Shown: one piece after another, positions 53,996 through 63,680 of the stretch | How positions within the stretch are numbered: position 1 is the first letter of the stretch | Layout of the letters: each line of letters begins with the position of its first letter | Source of the DNA: Thioploca sp. | Lineage (GTDB): Bacteria; Pseudomonadota; Gammaproteobacteria; Beggiatoales; Beggiatoaceae | Direction of reading: 5' to 3' | Assembly (NCBI GenBank): GCA_030627235.1 | Contig: DAOUSL010000004.1 | Span: 1 to 64,000 of the forward strand | DNA: 64,000 bases | Notes under the pieces: model-generated | What the model was told of the DNA's origin: nothing | Databases searched by the model: none | The model's input: only the letters and a program-made list of their open reading frames with translations | Made by a program: the position numbers and the translations under genes

Positions 53996-55240
53996 ATGTC
54001 ACTTCCCAAAGAAAAGAGTAATTTAATTGTTGGACTTGATATTGGCACATCTAAAATAGTAGCAGTTGTAGGTGAACTTTCTGTTGAGGGAGACTCAGTA
54101 GAAATCATTGGTATCGGACAACACCCTTCTCGTGGCCTGAAAAAAGGAGTTGTTGTAAACATTGATTCCACTACCCATTCAATTCAACGTGCTATAGAAG
54201 AAGCTGAGTTGATGTCAGGGTGTGATATTAATTCAGTATATACCGGAATTGCTGGAAACCATATTCGTAGTATGAACTCACACGGTATTGTTGCAATCCG
54301 TGATAAAGAAGTACATCCAGAAGATATCGAACGGGTTATTGATGCAGCTCGAGCTGTAGCTATTCCGGCAGATCAAAGAATTATTCATATATTACCCCAA
54401 GAATTTATAATTGATAATCAAGAAGGAATTCGAGAACCTATTGGTATGTCAGGGGTACGTTTGGAAGCTAAAGTTCACATGGTTACTGGAGCTGGAAGTG
54501 CAGCCCAAAATATTGCTAAATGTATTGGACAATGTAATTTATCAGTTGATGAAATCATTTTAGAACAACTAGCTGCTAGTGCCGCTGTATTAACAGAAGA
54601 TGAAAAAGATTTAGGAGTTTGCTTGGTAGATATCGGTGGAGGTACTACAGATATTGCAATATTTACTGAAGGCTCAATTCGCCATACTGCAGTAATTCCT
54701 ATAGCAGGTGACCAAGTTACTAATGATATTGCAGTTGCTATGCGAACCCCGACTCAGTATGCTGAAGATATAAAAATAAAATATGCTTGTGCTTTAGCAA
54801 AACTTACTAATTCTGAAGAAATGATAGAAGTGCCAAGTGTTGGAGCACGTCCACCTAGATTGTTAGCAAGACAAACTTTAGCCGATGTAGTAGAACCACG
54901 TTATGAAGAATTATTGACACTAGTTCAAGCAGTTTTACGTCGTAGTGGTTATGAAGACTTAATTGCTGCTGGAATTGTAATGGTAGGTGGTAGTGCCAAA
55001 ATGGATGGAGTTGTAGAACTCGCAGAAAGAGTGTTTCATGCCCCAGTAAGGATAGGTTATCCCAAGCATATTACTGGGTTAACTGATATAGTCAATGATC
55101 CTATCTATGCTACTGGAATAGGCTTACTCTTATTTAGTAATCACCACGGATCCGAGCAAGGTTCAGAAATTGCTGATCCTAGTAGTAATGTTAAAAATGC
55201 ATTAAATCGTATGACAAGATGGTTTAAAGGGAATTTTTAG
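53996..55240 (+). CDS. ftsA: Cell division protein FtsA
   Basis: An actin-like ATPase that anchors FtsZ to the membrane. The 414-residue product starts NLIVGLDIGTSKIVAVVGE (phosphate 1) and has the SHS2/1C domain (about 85-165). Phosphate 2 is CLVDIGGGTTDIAIF, and GIVMVGGSAKMDGVVEL is the adenosine motif. The C-terminal amphipathic membrane-targeting helix is NALNRMTRWFKGNF. AACAGAGGAAAAT before the ATG is a good ribosome-binding site. Confidence 0.97.
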   Translation: MSLPKEKSNLIVGLDIGTSKIVAVVGELSVEGDSVEIIGIGQHPSRGLKKGVVVNIDSTTHSIQRAIEEAELMSGCDINSVYTGIAGNHIRSMNSHGIVAIRDKEVHPEDIERVIDAARAVAIPADQRIIHILPQEFIIDNQEGIREPIGMSGVRLEAKVHMVTGAGSAAQNIAKCIGQCNLSVDEIILEQLAASAAVLTEDEKDLGVCLVDIGGGTTDIAIFTEGSIRHTAVIPIAGDQVTNDIAVAMRTPTQYAEDIKIKYACALAKLTNSEEMIEVPSVGARPPRLLARQTLADVVEPRYEELLTLVQAVLRRSGYEDLIAAGIVMVGGSAKMDGVVELAERVFHAPVRIGYPKHITGLTDIVNDPIYATGIGLLLFSNHHGSEQGSEIADPSSNVKNALNRMTRWFKGNF

Positions 55241-55310
55241 TTGTTAATATTTAATATGAAGCTCAAACAATTTGAAAAGTGTGAATAATATTCAAATATT
55301 TTAGGTTTTA

Positions 55311-55349
55311 ATTAAGAATTAAGAATTAAGAATTAAGAATTAAGAATTA
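55311..55349. repeat. Heptanucleotide tandem repeat (ATTAAGA x5.5) before ftsZ
   Basis: Five and a half uninterrupted copies of ATTAAGA lie 24 bp upstream of the ftsZ start codon, just before the ribosome-binding site TTTGGAGATC. Length change by slippage would shift the distance between any upstream promoter and the gene. Confidence 0.95.
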
Positions 55350-55372
55350 TTTATTATTTGGAGATCAATTGA

Positions 55373-56545
55373 ATGTTTGAATTGATGGATACTTATAGCC
55401 AAAATGCCGTAATTAAGGTAATTGGAGTTGGGGGAGGAGGCGGAAATGCAGTTGAGCACATGCTTCAAGGTAATATTGAAGGAGTGGAGTTTATTTGTGC
55501 TAATACTGATGCACAAGCATTAAAAAATTCGTCAGCCCGAACAATTTTACAACTTGGCACAGATGTTACTAAAGGCTTAGGAGCAGGTGCTAATCCTGAA
55601 GTTGGTGAGCAAGCAGCTTTAGAAGATCGTGAACGAATTATGGCCGTTCTTGAAGGTACTGATATGGTTTTCGTTACTGCTGGAATGGGTGGTGGAACTG
55701 GTACTGGAGCTGCTCCAGTTGTGGCACAAGTTGCGAAAGAAATTGGAATTTTGACAGTTGCTGTAGTTACTAGACCATTTCCATTTGAAGGTCGTAAAAG
55801 AGCAAAGGTAGCTGAAGAAGGAATTCAAGAATTAAGTCAACATGTGGATTCATTGATTATAATTCCGAATGAAAAATTACGTGATGTATTAGGTAAAGAT
55901 GCTACTTTAATCGATGCATTCAAAAAGGCAAACGATGTCTTATATAGTGCTGTGCAAGGTATTTCTGAACTAATTACCCGTCCAGGTCTAATTAACGTTG
56001 ACTTTGCTGATGTTACTACAGTTATGCAGGAAATGGGCTTGGCTATGATGGGGTCTGGTTATGCCAAAGGAGAAGGTAGAGCTCGTAAAGCTGGAACTGA
56101 AGCTATTTCTAGTCCTTTACTAGCTGATGTTGACTTAAAAGGTGCTAGAGGTATTTTGGTAAATATGACTGCTGGTATGGATTTAAGTATTGGCGAATTT
56201 GAAGAAATGGGTGAAGTAATTAAGGAATTTGCTTCAGAAAATGCTACGGTTGTTGTAGGTACTGCTCTTGACCCAGAAATGAATGATGAATTACGGGTTA
56301 CAGTAATTGCAACTGGAGTAGGAACTACCACTGAAACAGTAGTAGAACATCCTAAAGCAAAAGAAGTATCTAAACAAGTAGTTACTGGTATTAATAAAGC
56401 TGGTAAAATTAGTGATTACAAAGAGTTTGATAAGCCTACAGTAGCACGTTTGCAAGCTGGTAATGATAGTTCACTTGATGAAAATGATAATCAATCTTTA
56501 GACTACTTAGACGTTCCATCTTTTTTACGTCAACAAGCATCTTAA
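55373..56545 (+). CDS. ftsZ: Cell division GTPase FtsZ
   Basis: The tubulin homologue that builds the Z-ring. The 390-residue protein has [13 protein letters not shown] at the start of the GTPase domain, the tubulin signature [10 protein letters not shown] (106-115), the T7 loop region [11 protein letters not shown], and the C-terminal conserved peptide [13 protein letters not shown] that binds FtsA and ZipA. Length is normal. A heptamer repeat separates it from ftsA, so an individual promoter is likely in 55241-55372. Confidence 0.98.
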   Translation: MFELMDTYSQNAVIKVIGVGGGGGNAVEHMLQGNIEGVEFICANTDAQALKNSSARTILQLGTDVTKGLGAGANPEVGEQAALEDRERIMAVLEGTDMVFVTAGMGGGTGTGAAPVVAQVAKEIGILTVAVVTRPFPFEGRKRAKVAEEGIQELSQHVDSLIIIPNEKLRDVLGKDATLIDAFKKANDVLYSAVQGISELITRPGLINVDFADVTTVMQEMGLAMMGSGYAKGEGRARKAGTEAISSPLLADVDLKGARGILVNMTAGMDLSIGEFEEMGEVIKEFASENATVVVGTALDPEMNDELRVTVIATGVGTTTETVVEHPKAKEVSKQVVTGINKAGKISDYKEFDKPTVARLQAGNDSSLDENDNQSLDYLDVPSFLRQQAS

Positions 56546-56611
56546 AATTTAATGCTTAATGACTTTAAATCATAATACCGACTGCCTTAATGCGACGGGG
56601 ATACACCTTAG

Positions 56612-57526
56612 ATGATAAAGCAGCGTACCTTGAAAAAGGTAATTAATGCCACTGGTGTCGGTTTACACACTGGTGAAAAAGTATATATAACTTTACGGCC
56701 AGCTTTGGCTAATAGTGGTATTACTTTTAGACGAGTTGATTTGGATGTGCCAGTAGAAATTAAAGCTCGAGCTGAAAATGTTGGTGATACTAGACTTTCA
56801 ACAACTTTAGTAAAAGATGACGTTAAAATTTCCACAGTTGAACATTTATTATCTGCTTTAGCAGGTTTAGGGATAGACAATGCGTATATTGATGTTAGTG
56901 CACCTGAAGTTCCAATTATGGATGGTAGTGCTGGACCGTTTGTATTTTTAATTCAATCAGCCGGTATAGAAGAACAAAATGTACCTAAAAAATATATTCG
57001 CATTAAACGTACAATAAAGGTACAACAAGGTGATAAATGGGCTCGTTTTGATCCTTTTGATGGTTTTAAAGTTAGTTTTAAAATAGATTTTGAGCATCCA
57101 GTTTTTAGACAAAATCCAAATTATACTGAGATCGACTTTTCTAAAACAGCTTTTGTTAAAGAAGTTAGTCGAGCTCGTACCTTTGGTTTTATGCGTGATA
57201 TAGAATTATTACGTGAAAACCAATTAGCTTTAGGAGGTAGTCTTGAAAATGCTATAGTGGTGGATGATTATCGCATTTTAAATGAAGACGGTTTACGTTA
57301 TGAAGATGAATTTGTGAAACATAAAGTACTTGATGCAGTTGGAGATTTGTATTTACTAGGCCATGGCTTAATTGGTGCATTTAGTGGTCATAAGTCTGGG
57401 CATGAATTAAATAATATCTTATTACGTACTTTATTGGCAAATGAAAATGCTTGGGAAATGGTATGCTGCGAAGACAATGATGCAGTTACACCAATATTAG
57501 GTTCACTTCAACCTCTAGCATCTTAA
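56612..57526 (+). CDS. lpxC: LpxC, UDP-3-O-acyl-N-acetylglucosamine deacetylase
   Basis: LpxC is the zinc-dependent committed step of lipid A synthesis. The 304-residue protein has [42 protein letters not shown] with the first zinc His, and [50 protein letters not shown] carries the other zinc ligands and the catalytic His. It follows ftsZ by 66 bp as in most gammaproteobacteria. Confidence 0.97.
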   Translation: MIKQRTLKKVINATGVGLHTGEKVYITLRPALANSGITFRRVDLDVPVEIKARAENVGDTRLSTTLVKDDVKISTVEHLLSALAGLGIDNAYIDVSAPEVPIMDGSAGPFVFLIQSAGIEEQNVPKKYIRIKRTIKVQQGDKWARFDPFDGFKVSFKIDFEHPVFRQNPNYTEIDFSKTAFVKEVSRARTFGFMRDIELLRENQLALGGSLENAIVVDDYRILNEDGLRYEDEFVKHKVLDAVGDLYLLGHGLIGAFSGHKSGHELNNILLRTLLANENAWEMVCCEDNDAVTPILGSLQPLAS

Positions 57527-57548
57527 TGTGAGATTTTAAATGGTATGA

Positions 57549-57863
57549 TTATTGAAGGTAGTAGTTTATTAAAGTTGGACGTACTTTAACTATAATTTTG
57601 TTGATGGTAGGCATAGATGATTCTTGTTGCCACTTTGCAATAAGAAAAGGGGTCATATAACGCAGTCTAGTTGCCCATAAAGAAGAATCAGTGTGTATTA
57701 TTAAAGTTTTCTCACGCCAATTTGCAACATGACAGTGTTGGTTTAATGGTAGTGGTAAACTTTTATTTAACTCTTTATTAATTGACTTCAATGTCTTACA
57801 ATGTTGTGATAAATGGTACAACCAACTAGACTTATTTGTTATTATACTAGTTACAGATTTCAT
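57549..57863 (-). CDS. DUF721/DciA family protein
   Basis: A 104-residue protein resembling the DUF721/DciA family, whose members help load replicative helicase. The features are a short N-terminal helix, LPLPLNQHCHVANWREKTLIIHTDSSLWATRLRYM (the KH-like DciA core), and a C-terminal strand KIIVKVRP. In related genomes the gene lies between lpxC and an M23 peptidase, in opposite direction, exactly as here. It converges with lpxC. Confidence 0.85.
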   Translation of the reverse strand: MKSVTSIITNKSSWLYHLSQHCKTLKSINKELNKSLPLPLNQHCHVANWREKTLIIHTDSSLWATRLRYMTPFLIAKWQQESSMPTINKIIVKVRPTLINYYLQ

Positions 57864-57898
57864 GAAGATTTTAACCGAATTAAAAAAAGGAACATATT

Positions 57899-58669
57899 AT
57901 GAACATAATTCTGACTAAAAAGAATTTTGCAAGTAGATTTTATTGGATTTATCCAATTATTATATCAATTTCACTTGTATTTATGCTTACAGTAGCAAGT
58001 GCTTATTCAGCTTTACAATTAAGCAAACGGGTTACTGAATCTAGTAATAATTTAGCATTAAGAGTTAATGCTTTAACCAATAAAACGAAACGTATTAATC
58101 GATATAGTAAAAATACTGATTTTAGTGTTTCTTGGGATAAACTAGCAGGAAAAAAACCAAATATTCCTTCTAACATAAAACGTTCAATTCAATTAGTTTC
58201 TAAGAAATTTTTAAGAGAATATCGTTTTCGTACTAAAAGTCTACCAAAAAATTGGCCTTTAAAACAAGGTAGAGTTTCTTCAGGTTATGGAAAACGTGGA
58301 CGACGTATGCATAAAGGTATTGATATTGCTGCTAAAAGAGGTACGCCAGTATTTGCAGTAGAAGCTGGAGTGGTAGTTCGTTCCAAACGTGTAGGTGCTT
58401 ATGGTAATTTAGTAGAGATTAAACATAGTAATATTTATTCTACTCGTTATGGTCATAACAGCAAAAATTTAGTCAAAGCTGGAGATATAGTGAAACGTGG
58501 ACAAAAAATAGCTCTAGTTGGTTCAACTGGGCGTTCCACTGGTCCTCATGTCCATTTTGAAATTCGTCAAGCTAAAGTTGCTATTAATCCTATTAAGTAT
58601 TTAGGAGCTATAGAAAACTTTAGATTATCTGAAAATATAAAATTATCACAATACGTTAAATTTAAATAG
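57899..58669 (+). CDS. M23 family murein metallopeptidase
   Basis: A 256-residue inner-membrane-anchored peptidoglycan hydrolase or divisome activator. One membrane helix lies at about 18-38, then a short helical linker, and a LytM/M23 domain from about 115: SSGYGKRGRRMHKGIDIAA gives His and Asp zinc ligands, and TGPHVHFEIR gives the HxH. All ligands are present, so it may be enzymatically active. Its position after lpxC and the DciA-like gene is common in gammaproteobacteria, where secA follows; secA is missing here. Confidence 0.93.
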   Translation: MNIILTKKNFASRFYWIYPIIISISLVFMLTVASAYSALQLSKRVTESSNNLALRVNALTNKTKRINRYSKNTDFSVSWDKLAGKKPNIPSNIKRSIQLVSKKFLREYRFRTKSLPKNWPLKQGRVSSGYGKRGRRMHKGIDIAAKRGTPVFAVEAGVVVRSKRVGAYGNLVEIKHSNIYSTRYGHNSKNLVKAGDIVKRGQKIALVGSTGRSTGPHVHFEIRQAKVAINPIKYLGAIENFRLSENIKLSQYVKFK

Positions 58670-58674
58670 ATATA

Positions 58675-58712
58675 ATATTCAGATATCGGGATTTACATTG
58701 ATATCTGAATAT
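58675..58712. terminator. Strong bidirectional hairpin
   Basis: A perfect 13-bp stem ATATTCAGATATC / GATATCTGAATAT with a 12-base loop sits between the converging M23 and soeC-like genes. AT-rich flanks follow on both sides, fitting a shared terminator. Confidence 0.75.
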
Positions 58713-58774
58713 AATAATTCTTTGCTATTTAAACGTCACTTTATATTGTAAACTCCTCTTATTCATTCCTAACC

Positions 58775-59758
58775 TCAAGCAACTGATTGATAATAAATAT
58801 TTTGAGGGTGTTTGCCTTCACTAAAAAAATACCAACGTTCTGCAAGCAAACCTAAATACTGAATTACAAAAGCAGCTATAGTCAAATATAAAGTAAATAC
58901 TCCAGATATTGCTAATATAAGCATAAAGATTGGAACTGGAAAAACTAGTAATAGAAAAATATTTTTTACTACTGTCAGTTGAGTTGCAGATTTATTATGG
59001 AAAAATTCACGAGTATTAAAAGAGCCACACATAGCTCCTTGAGATTTTTGAGCAATAACTGTATGGCGTATTCCAATAGCTGTCTGAAGATTTGATTTGG
59101 AAACAATGTTACGGTTGCGCAATATTGTAGCAGCTCGAGTTATAAAGGCTGTAATAGTTAGCACAATAGCCCATAATACATAAAAGCCAACCACATCAGC
59201 TTCCATAATTACTGAAAATACTGCAGCTAAAGTAAAACCGGATGCCATACCAAATAATATATAATTAATAACTGTCAATGGGTTATACCATTCTTGCATA
59301 AATTTTACACTAGCATAAATCATGCTGGTACATATAAATAAAGCAAAAGTACTTAATGTGGCAAGCATACCAATAACTAAAGATAAATCAACTGATTGAG
59401 TCTTAGTTATAGAAAATAATATATGATTCCAATCAAAGTAATGAATACAACCATAAAATGCGATAAGTAATATTGTAGCTGGTAAAATTATAACTTCACG
59501 AGATAACCAAGAAGTACGCCATTTACTTGCGGAACGCCAAGCTCGCATAGGACGGCCTAAATGGAAAAAAGAAGCAAATAAACCTGCTATTAAAAATCCA
59601 ACTGCAAGCAAACTACCCAACGCATAAAAACTTTGACTATCTTGAGCTGGTAATAATTCCATCATGGAGTAAACTTGTCCACTATAAAGAGCCAAAAATA
59701 AACCTTGGCCTATTCCTATTAGAGTGGTTAAAAAAATTACGGAAAATGCTGGATGCAT
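58775..59758 (-). CDS. soeC: DmsC/SoeC-type membrane anchor subunit
   Basis: A 327-residue protein of the DmsC anchor family with eight membrane helices, which passes electrons between quinone and the iron-sulfur subunit. It starts HPAFSVIFLTTLIGIGQGLFLALYSGQVY and contains FFHLGRPMRAWRSASKWRTSWLSREV, the quinone-side segment of the family. It follows the 4Fe-4S subunit gene by 28 bp. In sulfur oxidisers this pair is most often SoeC with SoeB of the cytoplasmic sulfite dehydrogenase, but DMSO or polysulfide reductases use similar subunits. Confidence 0.8.
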   Translation of the reverse strand: MHPAFSVIFLTTLIGIGQGLFLALYSGQVYSMMELLPAQDSQSFYALGSLLAVGFLIAGLFASFFHLGRPMRAWRSASKWRTSWLSREVIILPATILLIAFYGCIHYFDWNHILFSITKTQSVDLSLVIGMLATLSTFALFICTSMIYASVKFMQEWYNPLTVINYILFGMASGFTLAAVFSVIMEADVVGFYVLWAIVLTITAFITRAATILRNRNIVSKSNLQTAIGIRHTVIAQKSQGAMCGSFNTREFFHNKSATQLTVVKNIFLLLVFPVPIFMLILAISGVFTLYLTIAAFVIQYLGLLAERWYFFSEGKHPQNIYYQSVA

Positions 59759-59786
59759 AAATAACCTCTGTATTAATTATCAATAA

Positions 59787-60521
59787 TTACCAACTTGAAT
59801 AGATATCATCCAATGTTTGTTGATCTTTTGATGGTTCTGGTAGTAGACCTTCTTTTTTAAGTGGATTATCAACTCGTTGTAATTCATCCTCATGGATTTT
59901 GAAATGTGTTTTACGGCGAGGTAAATAATGATTAGAAGGGTTAGTACCCCATTCTGGCATCAATTGATAACCACCACTTTCTCGAATTAATTGTGATACT
60001 TCAGAATCAGGATCATGAACATCTCCAAATAAACGAGCATTAGTTGGACATGCCAATACACAAGCTGGTTTACGTTCTGATTCTGGTAAAGTTTTATCAT
60101 AAATCCGATCTACACATAAGGTGCATTTTTTCATGACTTTCTGTTTCTGATCAAATTCACGAGTGCCATAAGGACAGGCCCAAGAACAGTATTTACAACC
60201 AATACATTTATCATAATCAACTAATACAATACCATCTACTTCACGCTTATAACTAGCTCCAGTTGGACAAACTGGTACACAAGGTGGATTTTCACAATGG
60301 AGACAGCTTTTTGGAAAATGTACAGTTTCAGTATTAGGAAATGTTCCTACTTCAAAGGTTTGTACTCGATTAAAAAATGTTCCAGTGGGATTAGCATCAT
60401 ATGGGTTAACATCTGACATTGGCCCAGCCCAACCAGAAGTATTCCATTCTTTGCAACTGGTTACACAAGCATGACAGCCAACACATACATTAAGGTCAAT
60501 AATTAAAGCTAGTTGTTTCAT
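59787..60521 (-). CDS. soeB: SoeB/DmsB-type iron-sulfur subunit
   Basis: A 244-residue electron-transfer protein with four cubane [4Fe-4S] motifs. The Cys clusters are CVGCHACVTSC (12-22), CLHCENPPCVPVC, CIGCKYCSWAC and CTLCVDRIYDK with CVLAC. It belongs to the DmsB/PsrB/SoeB line. The C-terminal extension (NHYLPRRKTHFKIHED, final TLDDIYSSW) fits SoeB as I remember it from purple sulfur bacteria. SoeB passes electrons from the molybdenum subunit SoeA to SoeC, oxidising sulfite to sulfate in the cytoplasm. No soeA is adjacent: the gene is first in its transcript. Confidence 0.8.
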   Translation of the reverse strand: MKQLALIIDLNVCVGCHACVTSCKEWNTSGWAGPMSDVNPYDANPTGTFFNRVQTFEVGTFPNTETVHFPKSCLHCENPPCVPVCPTGASYKREVDGIVLVDYDKCIGCKYCSWACPYGTREFDQKQKVMKKCTLCVDRIYDKTLPESERKPACVLACPTNARLFGDVHDPDSEVSQLIRESGGYQLMPEWGTNPSNHYLPRRKTHFKIHEDELQRVDNPLKKEGLLPEPSKDQQTLDDIYSSW

Positions 60522-60895
60522 TTAGACTACTCGCTTGGTTACAAAACTGGATTAAATAAATATTTTTTATTATAGGATTGTTTAATATTATCCATTGCAA
60601 AATAAATTTTGCACTCCTTTTGAGATTTATTTGCGTAACATCAGTTTATATTTGTATTTACATCCATTTTATCAATGAAAATAAATTATTCTGGAAATTA
60701 AGAGGCAATAAAAATTTCAGCGATGATCAGTGTAACATACGGAGCTAACCAGACTAAACTTAATTTTTTTTTTACCTTTTATCAAGTAACATGTTACCAT
60801 TAAAAATCTTAGATTAAGAACAACTTTTCCTATTCATAAATAATAACCAGCTATTTAAATAGTATGCTTTAAAATGGATGTAAATTCCAAATAAA
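60522..60895. other. Divergent gap before soeB with partial repeat
   Basis: About 374 bp between divergent soeB and the O-antigen-ligase-like gene. At 60595-60617 it holds TTGCAAAATAAATTTTGCAC plus TCC, one half of the GGAGTGCAAA palindrome seen at 29482. The rest is AT-rich. No reading frame resembling a molybdopterin catalytic subunit was found. Confidence 0.45.
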
Positions 60896-62278
60896 ATGTC
60901 TATTATCATTCTTATACCAGGATTATTAGCAATCTATGTTGCTTTAACACAGTCGCCTCAAAAAGCATTTCTAAATGTATATATACCAGTAGTATTTTTT
61001 TTGCCAACTTATTACACTTGGAAAGTAGCAGGTTTTCCAGATCCAAATTTTCAACAAATCACAGTTTTACCAATCATAATGATTTGGGCTTTACGAGGAA
61101 TGCAGGGATGGAAATTTTCATTCATTGATATAATGGTATTCGGTTTTGCTTTTGGGGTTGGTTATTCTGAATATAGCCATATTGGTTATTCTGAATCTCA
61201 AAACTTTATAGCTAATGGTGTAGCAGGAGCAGTATTATTTCCATACATTTTAGGCAAAAGTTTAATAGAACCCTTTAATTCGCGTGAAGAATTTGCTAAA
61301 CGGATTGTAATTATATTAGCAATAGTTGCTATTTTAGCATCTTATCAGTCTATAACTTTATCTAATTTTACTATATGGCAAAAAGTTTTAGGACGTTTTT
61401 TCGGGGAACAAGGTTGGGATTGGGCAACTCAATATCGTTGGGGATTACCACGTTCTTCTGGACCTTATGGACATGCTATATTAGCTGGAATCATCATGGT
61501 AACCGGATATCGTATTCAGCGTTGGTTAGAATGGAGTAGAGTTTGGCCATCACATATTCGCCAATTATCTTGGTTACCTATTTCACCAGCTCGTTTTTTC
61601 ACTCTAGTATTATTAGTTGGTTCAATTACAACATTAGCACGTGGCCCATTATTAGCTGCTGTAATAGCTGCATTTATTCCGATGATAGGCTATACTAAAA
61701 GACGTTGGTTTGTTGTTGGAATACTTTTTACAGTTATTGTTATTATTAGCATTCCAACTATTAACTGGTTTATAAATTATGTATCTGTTGACCCAGAATC
61801 AGTAGAAACTAAATCACATCAAACGGTAATTTATCGTTGGCAATTAATAATTAATTATATTGAACTTGCGAAGGATAAATTCTATTTAGGTTGGGGACGT
61901 TTTAAATATCCAAAGGTTGGTGGGCAAGGTTCTATTGATAATCATTTTTTATTATTATTTTTAAAACATGGAATTATCGGCTTAGGGTTTTTCCTAGCAA
62001 TTATGTTTACCATGATGATACGTTTGTTCATTCATTCCATGTCACAACCTCAGACTGGATTACCTGGTAGTTCTTTAGGCTTCACATTATTAAGTTTATA
62101 TATGGTTATGTTCATATCTCTTGCCACAGTATGGATGGGCGGACAAACTTTACATCTGTTTTTTTTAATGACAGGTTGGAGCGAAGCTTATTTACTCTCA
62201 AAAAATGAAAATATAACAACTAATTCAACAATTTTACCGACTAAAGATAAATTTCAATTTCGACGAACCTTTAAATAA
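60896..62278 (+). CDS. O-antigen ligase/polymerase-like membrane protein
   Basis: A 460-residue polytopic protein with about 11 membrane helices and a large periplasmic loop before the last ones. The pattern ITTLARGPLLAAVIAA (about 235-250), then a loop with VIYRWQLIINYIELAKDKFYLGWG and SIDNHFLLLFLKHGIIGL, is that of the WaaL/Wzy/TupA-type O-antigen ligase family. Members transfer or polymerise polysaccharides on lipid carriers; which substrate applies is not readable. It stands 23 bp before ffh, but a functional link to that gene is unlikely. Confidence 0.82.
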   Translation: MSIIILIPGLLAIYVALTQSPQKAFLNVYIPVVFFLPTYYTWKVAGFPDPNFQQITVLPIIMIWALRGMQGWKFSFIDIMVFGFAFGVGYSEYSHIGYSESQNFIANGVAGAVLFPYILGKSLIEPFNSREEFAKRIVIILAIVAILASYQSITLSNFTIWQKVLGRFFGEQGWDWATQYRWGLPRSSGPYGHAILAGIIMVTGYRIQRWLEWSRVWPSHIRQLSWLPISPARFFTLVLLVGSITTLARGPLLAAVIAAFIPMIGYTKRRWFVVGILFTVIVIISIPTINWFINYVSVDPESVETKSHQTVIYRWQLIINYIELAKDKFYLGWGRFKYPKVGGQGSIDNHFLLLFLKHGIIGLGFFLAIMFTMMIRLFIHSMSQPQTGLPGSSLGFTLLSLYMVMFISLATVWMGGQTLHLFFLMTGWSEAYLLSKNENITTNSTILPTKDKFQFRRTFK

Positions 62279-62301
62279 TATTCAATAAAGAGAACTAATA
62301 T

Positions 62302-63663
62302 ATGTTTGAAAACCTTACCAGCCGTCTCACTGACAGTTTAAAAAAAATACGTGGTCAGGGACGCTTAAGTGAAAAAAATATTCAAGATGCATTACGTGAA
62401 GTACGGATGGCTTTATTAGAAGCTGATGTTGCTTTATCAGTTGTTAAAGAATTTATTGAACAAGTAAAACAGAGAGCAATTGGTCAAGAAGTTGTTGGCA
62501 GTTTAACTCCTGGTCAGACTTTAATTAAAGTAGTGCGAGATGAACTAACCGCATTAATGGGAGATAAATGTGAAGAACTTAATTTAAACGCTCAAGCTCC
62601 TGTTGTAATCTTAATGGCAGGTTTACAAGGTTCTGGTAAAACTACCACCATTGCTAAATTAGCTCGACGCTTAATTGAACAAGACAAAAAATCAGTTATG
62701 GTTGCTAGTTGCGATGTATATCGTCCAGCTGCAATCAAGCAATTAGAAACCTTAGCTGGCGAAATTAATGCTCAATTTTTTCCTAGTGATAGCAGCCAAA
62801 AACCAGTAAATATTGCTAAAGATGCTATATCTCAGGCTAGGAAGCAATTTGCAGATATATTGTTGATTGATACTGCTGGTCGTCTACATATTGATAATGA
62901 AATGATGGATGAAATTAAGCAACTTCATGCAGTTGCTGAACCAACCGAAACTTTATTTGTTGTAGATAGTATGACTGGTCAAGATGCGGCTAATACTGCT
63001 AAAGCATTTAATGATACTTTGCCTTTGACAGGAGTTATTCTTACTAAAACTGATGGTGATGCGCGTGGTGGTGCTGCTTTATCAGTGAGAAAAATAACTG
63101 GTAAACCAATTAAATTTATCGGTATTGGTGAAAAAAGCAGTGATTTAGAACCTTTTTATCCAGAACGAATTGCTTCTAGAATTATTGGTCAGGGGGATGT
63201 ACTTAGCTTAATTGAGGAAGTTGAACGTACAGTTGATAAACAACAAGCAGAAAAATTTGTTGGGAAATTAAAGAAAGGTCGTGGATTTGATTTTGATGAT
63301 TTTCGTTCTCAATTAATACAGATGCGTAATATGGGTGGTATAGCTGGATTAATGGACAAAATTCCAGGTTCTGATCAGATTCCAGATAAAGCTAAATCGA
63401 TGGTAAATGATAAAGAAATAGGTAGAATGGAAGCAATTATCAATTCTATGACTCCTAAAGAACGTCGCTTACCAAATGTTATCAAGGGTTCACGTAAAAG
63501 AAGAATTGCTAATGGTTCTGGTACTAAAATTCAAGATGTAAACCGTTTATTAAAACAGTTTTCCCAGATGCAAAAAATGTTTAAACAAGTGTCTAAAAAA
63601 CGTGGAATTGGAAATATAATGCGTGGTATGAAAGGCAAAATGCCACCAGGTATGCAATTTTAA
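62302..63663 (+). CDS. ffh: Signal recognition particle protein Ffh
   Basis: Ffh binds 4.5S RNA and signal sequences to target membrane proteins co-translationally. The 453-residue protein has an N domain (about 1-95) and a G domain with P-loop GLQGSGKTTT (107-116), DTAGRLHID and TKTDGDARGG. The Met-rich M domain (about 330-453) includes RRLPNVIKGSRKRRIANGSGT, which binds the RNA. It ends GMKGKMPPGMQF. AAAGAGAACT before the ATG gives a plausible ribosome-binding site. Confidence 0.97.
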   Translation: MFENLTSRLTDSLKKIRGQGRLSEKNIQDALREVRMALLEADVALSVVKEFIEQVKQRAIGQEVVGSLTPGQTLIKVVRDELTALMGDKCEELNLNAQAPVVILMAGLQGSGKTTTIAKLARRLIEQDKKSVMVASCDVYRPAAIKQLETLAGEINAQFFPSDSSQKPVNIAKDAISQARKQFADILLIDTAGRLHIDNEMMDEIKQLHAVAEPTETLFVVDSMTGQDAANTAKAFNDTLPLTGVILTKTDGDARGGAALSVRKITGKPIKFIGIGEKSSDLEPFYPERIASRIIGQGDVLSLIEEVERTVDKQQAEKFVGKLKKGRGFDFDDFRSQLIQMRNMGGIAGLMDKIPGSDQIPDKAKSMVNDKEIGRMEAIINSMTPKERRLPNVIKGSRKRRIANGSGTKIQDVNRLLKQFSQMQKMFKQVSKKRGIGNIMRGMKGKMPPGMQF

Positions 63664-63680
63664 CAATACTGGAAAAGTCT

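Noticed and set aside
60522-60895. Remnant of a soeA gene
   Set aside because: No frame in this gap resembles a molybdopterin oxidoreductase.
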